Assembly: GCF_029210385.1 (NCBI RefSeq)
Contig: NZ_JARGDQ010000005.1
Span: forward strand, 62,001-126,000
DNA length: 64,000 nucleotides
DNA from: Desulfurivibrio dismutans
Lineage (GTDB): Bacteria; Desulfobacterota; Desulfobulbia; Desulfobulbales; Desulfurivibrionaceae
Direction: 5' to 3'
A program made the translations under genes and the position numbers. The notes under the pieces are model-generated. The model was given only the letters and a program-made list of their open reading frames with translations, was not told where the DNA came from and did no database searches. Shown here one piece after another: positions 61,830 to 64,000 of the stretch. How positions within the stretch are numbered: position 1 is the first letter of the stretch; each line of letters starts with the position of its first letter.

Positions 61830-62328
61830 ATTGCCCGGGCTGGCAGTCTTCGGGGCTGCCTTTGATTTTTGCCAGGGCGTGGGGCAGGGCGGGCAGCAGA
61901 ACCTCGATATTTTCCAGCGCCGCCCGGCGGCTGCCCGGCAGGTTGATCAGCAGGCTTTCTCCCCGGATGCCGGCCAGCCCCCGCGACATTACGGCATGGG
62001 GCGTTTTGGCAAAGCTGGCGGCCCGCATGGCCTCGGCCATGCCGGGAATTTCCCGCTCCAGCAGGGGAAGGGTGGCTTCGGGGGTAACATCGCTGGGGGT
62101 CAGGCCGGTGCCGCCGGTGGTGATGATCAGGTCGATTTTGTCCTGGTCCACCCAGTTCTGCAGCACCCGGTGGATCTCTTCGATCCGGTCGGGGACCAGG
62201 GTGTGGGCGGCCACTTTGAAGCCGTGGGCGACCAGCAGTTCGCGCAGGGCCGGGCCGCTGGTGTCTTCCCGCTCGCCTCTGGCTCCTTTGTCGCTGGTGG
62301 TGAGTACGGCGCAGGTATAAACAGTCAT
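61828..62328 (-). CDS. MogA/MoaB-family molybdenum cofactor protein
   Basis: 166 residues. The core motif is IITTGGTGLTPSDVTPEATL, followed by REIPGMAEAMR and SRGLAGIRGESLLINLPGS, matching the molybdopterin-binding MogA/MoaB fold. The protein adenylylates molybdopterin or has a related role in molybdenum or tungsten cofactor synthesis. It is convergent with purM. Size favours MoaB, but MogA-type function is as likely, so no symbol is given. Confidence 0.92.
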   Translation of the reverse strand: MTVYTCAVLTTSDKGARGEREDTSGPALRELLVAHGFKVAAHTLVPDRIEEIHRVLQNWVDQDKIDLIITTGGTGLTPSDVTPEATLPLLEREIPGMAEAMRAASFAKTPHAVMSRGLAGIRGESLLINLPGSRRAALENIEVLLPALPHALAKIKGSPEDCQPGQ

Positions 62329-62380
62329 GTGTTTTCCTTATTATTGTGCCGGGGTTGCCGGTTCTTGGCTGCTTAATTAT

Positions 62381-62470
62381 GACAGCCAGGCCAAAAAACG
62401 CCAAAAGTGTTGGCCAGTAACGCGAAAACAAACAGTTACAGTGCGTGCCCGATCGGCGTAGTATAGGCGA
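62381..62470 (+). repeat. Dispersed repeat (about 90 nt), copy 5
   Basis: Segments GCCAGGCCAAAAAACGCC, GTGTTGGCCAGTAACGCG, AAAACAAACAGTTACAGTGC and GTGCCCGATCGGCG match copy 1 with scattered changes. The terminal hairpin is less clear than in copy 1. Confidence 0.78.
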
Positions 62471-62514
62471 CGCATGACAAGTCATGCCGGGGTCATGTTA
62501 TTCGGGAACAACCG

Positions 62515-62610
62515 GGTAAGTCAAGCACCTTAGCCTCAGGCAGGGCCACGTTCAAGCGCGATGCGATTTTGAAGGACACTTGTCCCCGCAGTTAAGGTGC
62601 TTGACTTACC
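62515..62610. repeat. 18-bp perfect inverted repeat flanking 60 nt
   Basis: GGTAAGTCAAGCACCTTA (62515-62532) and its exact complement TAAGGTGCTTGACTTACC (62593-62610) flank 60 nt that include a small GGACA/TGTCC stem. A 96-nt unit with exact termini is the shape of a small mobile palindrome or of a regulatory hairpin upstream of murJ. No flanking target duplication was recognised. Confidence 0.8.
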
Positions 62611-62682
62611 GCCGCGGCCTGCTAATTTGTTGGTCGTTCAGCAGCACCGATCTGCCAGCCTTTTGGACCAAGGTACAACTCT

Positions 62683-64000
62683 ATGTCCCAACTATCCATC
62701 CAAGCCGGCCAAACCGGAACCATCGCCCGTTCCGCCGCCGTGGTCAGTTTTGCGGTGCTGTGCAGCCGAATTCTGGGACTGGTGAGGGAGCAGGCCTTTG
62801 CTGTCCTCTTTGGGGCCGGTTATACCTTCGACGCCTTTGTGGTGGCCTTTCGGATTCCCAACATGCTGCGGGATCTCTTTGGCGAAGGGGCCCTGAGCGC
62901 TGCCTTTGTCGCCGTTTTTGCCGCCTACAACGAAAAGGGTGAAAAGGAAACCTGGCGATTGGCCAGCAATGTACTGGTTTTTTTCGGGCTGTTTTTGAGT
63001 GTTCTCACCCTGGTGGGGATTTTTGCCTCGGAACACCTTGTTCGCCTGCTGGTCCAGGATGACTACGTCCAGGTGCCGGGCAAGGTAGAGCTGACCGCCC
63101 GACTCACGGCCATCATGTTTCCCTTTTTGACCCTGGTTTCCCTGGCGGCGGTGGTGATGGGGGTGCTCAATACCAAGGGACGGTTTTTTGTGCCGGCCAT
63201 GGCCGGGAGTTTTTTCAACCTCGGGGCCCTGGTCGGAGGCGTGTCTCTTTCCCTGCTCATGCCCCGCTTTGACCAGCCGGCCATCGTCGGGATGGCCATC
63301 GGGGTGCTGATCGGCGGGGTACTGCAGTTGGTCTGCCAGTTGCCGACCCTGTACCGTACCGGTTTCCGTTTTACCCCCCACCTTGACCTGTGTGATCCGG
63401 GACTTAAGCGGATTTTGTTACTGATGATGCCGGCGGTCATCGGCCTGGCGCCGTTGCAGTTCAACATCGTAATCAATACCTATTTTGCTTCCTCCCTGGC
63501 CGAGGGCACTCTCTCCTGGCTTAATTACGCTTTTCGCCTTTTCTGGCTGCCGGTTGGGCTTTTCGGGGTGGCTCTGTCGGTGGCCACCATGCCGGTGGTT
63601 TCTCGCTTTGCCGCCCAGCGTGACATGCCCAACCTGAAAAGCACCTATGTCTCTTCGCTGACCATGGCCTTTTGTTTAAGCGTACCGGCCTCGGTGGGGC
63701 TGATTCTGCTGGCCCGGCCCATCGTCCGGGTGATCTTTCAGCATGGCCGCTTTGATGTGGCGGCAACGGTGGGTACCGCCGAGGTGCTGGCCTGCTATGC
63801 CGTGGGGTTGTTTGCCTATGCCGCGGTCAAGATCATGGTGCCGGTTTTTTATGCCCTGGACCGGCCCCGCTATCCGGTGATCGGCAGCTTTCTGACCATG
63901 CTGGTCAACCTGTTGATCATTCTGGCCGTTCTCGAGCACCTGGAACACCGGGCCCTGGCCCTGTCCATCTCGGGGGCGATGACGGTCAACTTCATCTTTT
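62683..64000 (+). CDS. murJ: Lipid II flippase MurJ (cut by window edge)
   Basis: 439 codons are visible from ATG 62683 (AAGG 9 nt upstream), about 85% of the usual 510-525. The N-terminus IARSAAVVSFAVLCSRILGL with VREQAFAVLFGAG and FVVAFRIPNMLRDLFGEGAL is the MurJ/MviN signature, and multiple hydrophobic helices follow. It moves the peptidoglycan precursor lipid II across the inner membrane. The stop lies beyond the window. Confidence 0.95.
   Translation, partial: MSQLSIQAGQTGTIARSAAVVSFAVLCSRILGLVREQAFAVLFGAGYTFDAFVVAFRIPNMLRDLFGEGALSAAFVAVFAAYNEKGEKETWRLASNVLVFFGLFLSVLTLVGIFASEHLVRLLVQDDYVQVPGKVELTARLTAIMFPFLTLVSLAAVVMGVLNTKGRFFVPAMAGSFFNLGALVGGVSLSLLMPRFDQPAIVGMAIGVLIGGVLQLVCQLPTLYRTGFRFTPHLDLCDPGLKRILLLMMPAVIGLAPLQFNIVINTYFASSLAEGTLSWLNYAFRLFWLPVGLFGVALSVATMPVVSRFAAQRDMPNLKSTYVSSLTMAFCLSVPASVGLILLARPIVRVIFQHGRFDVAATVGTAEVLACYAVGLFAYAAVKIMVPVFYALDRPRYPVIGSFLTMLVNLLIILAVLEHLEHRALALSISGAMTVNFIF

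Larger units (their letters stand above)
62329..62682. other. 354-nt spacer between the divergent MogA/MoaB and murJ genes
   Basis: It holds a dispersed-repeat copy (62381-62470), a small CATGAC/GTCATG stem and an 18-bp perfect inverted repeat (62515-62610). The murJ SD (AAGG) lies at its right end. No coding signal was found. Confidence 0.6.

Noticed and set aside
62580-62942. Small plus-strand frame before and over the start of murJ
   Set aside because: The murJ frame starting at ATG 62683 has the family motifs; this one is a shadow in another frame.

Overview
The window is a GC-rich, gene-dense piece of a Gram-negative chromosome. It carries ADP-heptose and Kdo-core LPS genes, an O-antigen ligase, LolA-like and PagL-like envelope proteins, and a tRNA-His. 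The mix of an anaerobic-style radical SAM lipid locus, ADP-forming acetate-CoA ligase, CoA-transferase/GNAT fusion and plant-type-length IlvC suggests a Desulfobacterota (Desulfobulbales-like) bacterium, possibly a sulfate or sulfur metaboliser. That placement is an inference from gene content; no rRNA or marker comparison was possible.

Region 1 (1-22577, all plus strand) is a large polyketide/fatty-acid-like locus. Its second half (13074-22577) follows aryl polyene (APE) logic: ACP, ketosynthase plus Cys-less partner, ketoreductase, two hotdog dehydratases, LolA-like carrier, MMPL exporter, DUF3261-type lipoprotein, thioesterase and a last ketosynthase. Its first half (1-12854) adds what APE loci lack: a CrtI-like FAD oxidoreductase, a SPASM radical SAM enzyme, two tandem B12-type radical SAM enzymes, a PagL-like lipid A deacylase, a PaaK-like adenylating enzyme, two acyltransferases and a GT2-DUF2062 protein. 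Ketosynthases + ACPs + phytoene-desaturase-like + radical SAM is the combination proposed for ladderane-type lipids, so I call it ladderane-like/APE-like. The product is unknown, and the locus continues off the left edge.

Region 2 (22591-28644, minus strand) encodes a CoA-transferase fused to a GNAT acetyltransferase, an ADP-forming acetate-CoA ligase, an AcuB-like CBS-ACT protein and an AcuC-like deacetylase. This resembles the Bacillus acuABC arrangement and may be an acetyl-CoA module with its own acetylation control.

Region 3 (28899-35767) has a dGTPase-like enzyme, a REC-PAS histidine kinase, a stand-alone response regulator, ketol-acid reductoisomerase and a lipoprotein beta-lactamase-fold hydrolase.

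Region 4 (36097-58931) is an LPS assembly region: hldE-gmhA-gmhB, a GT9 heptosyltransferase, a Kdo-kinase-like enzyme, five GT4 glycosyltransferases, an O-antigen ligase, an FkbM methyltransferase, three more kinase-type proteins, seven predicted PAPS-dependent sulfotransferases and an APS kinase (cysC). It probably builds a heavily sulfated and phosphorylated LPS or exopolysaccharide.

Region 5 (58977-64000) holds tRNA-His, a zinc-ribbon protein, purM, a MogA/MoaB protein and the start of murJ. Its spacers are rich in non-coding structure: copies of a dispersed repeat of about 100 nt (five in the window), an array of six consecutive hairpins, and an 18-bp perfect inverted repeat.
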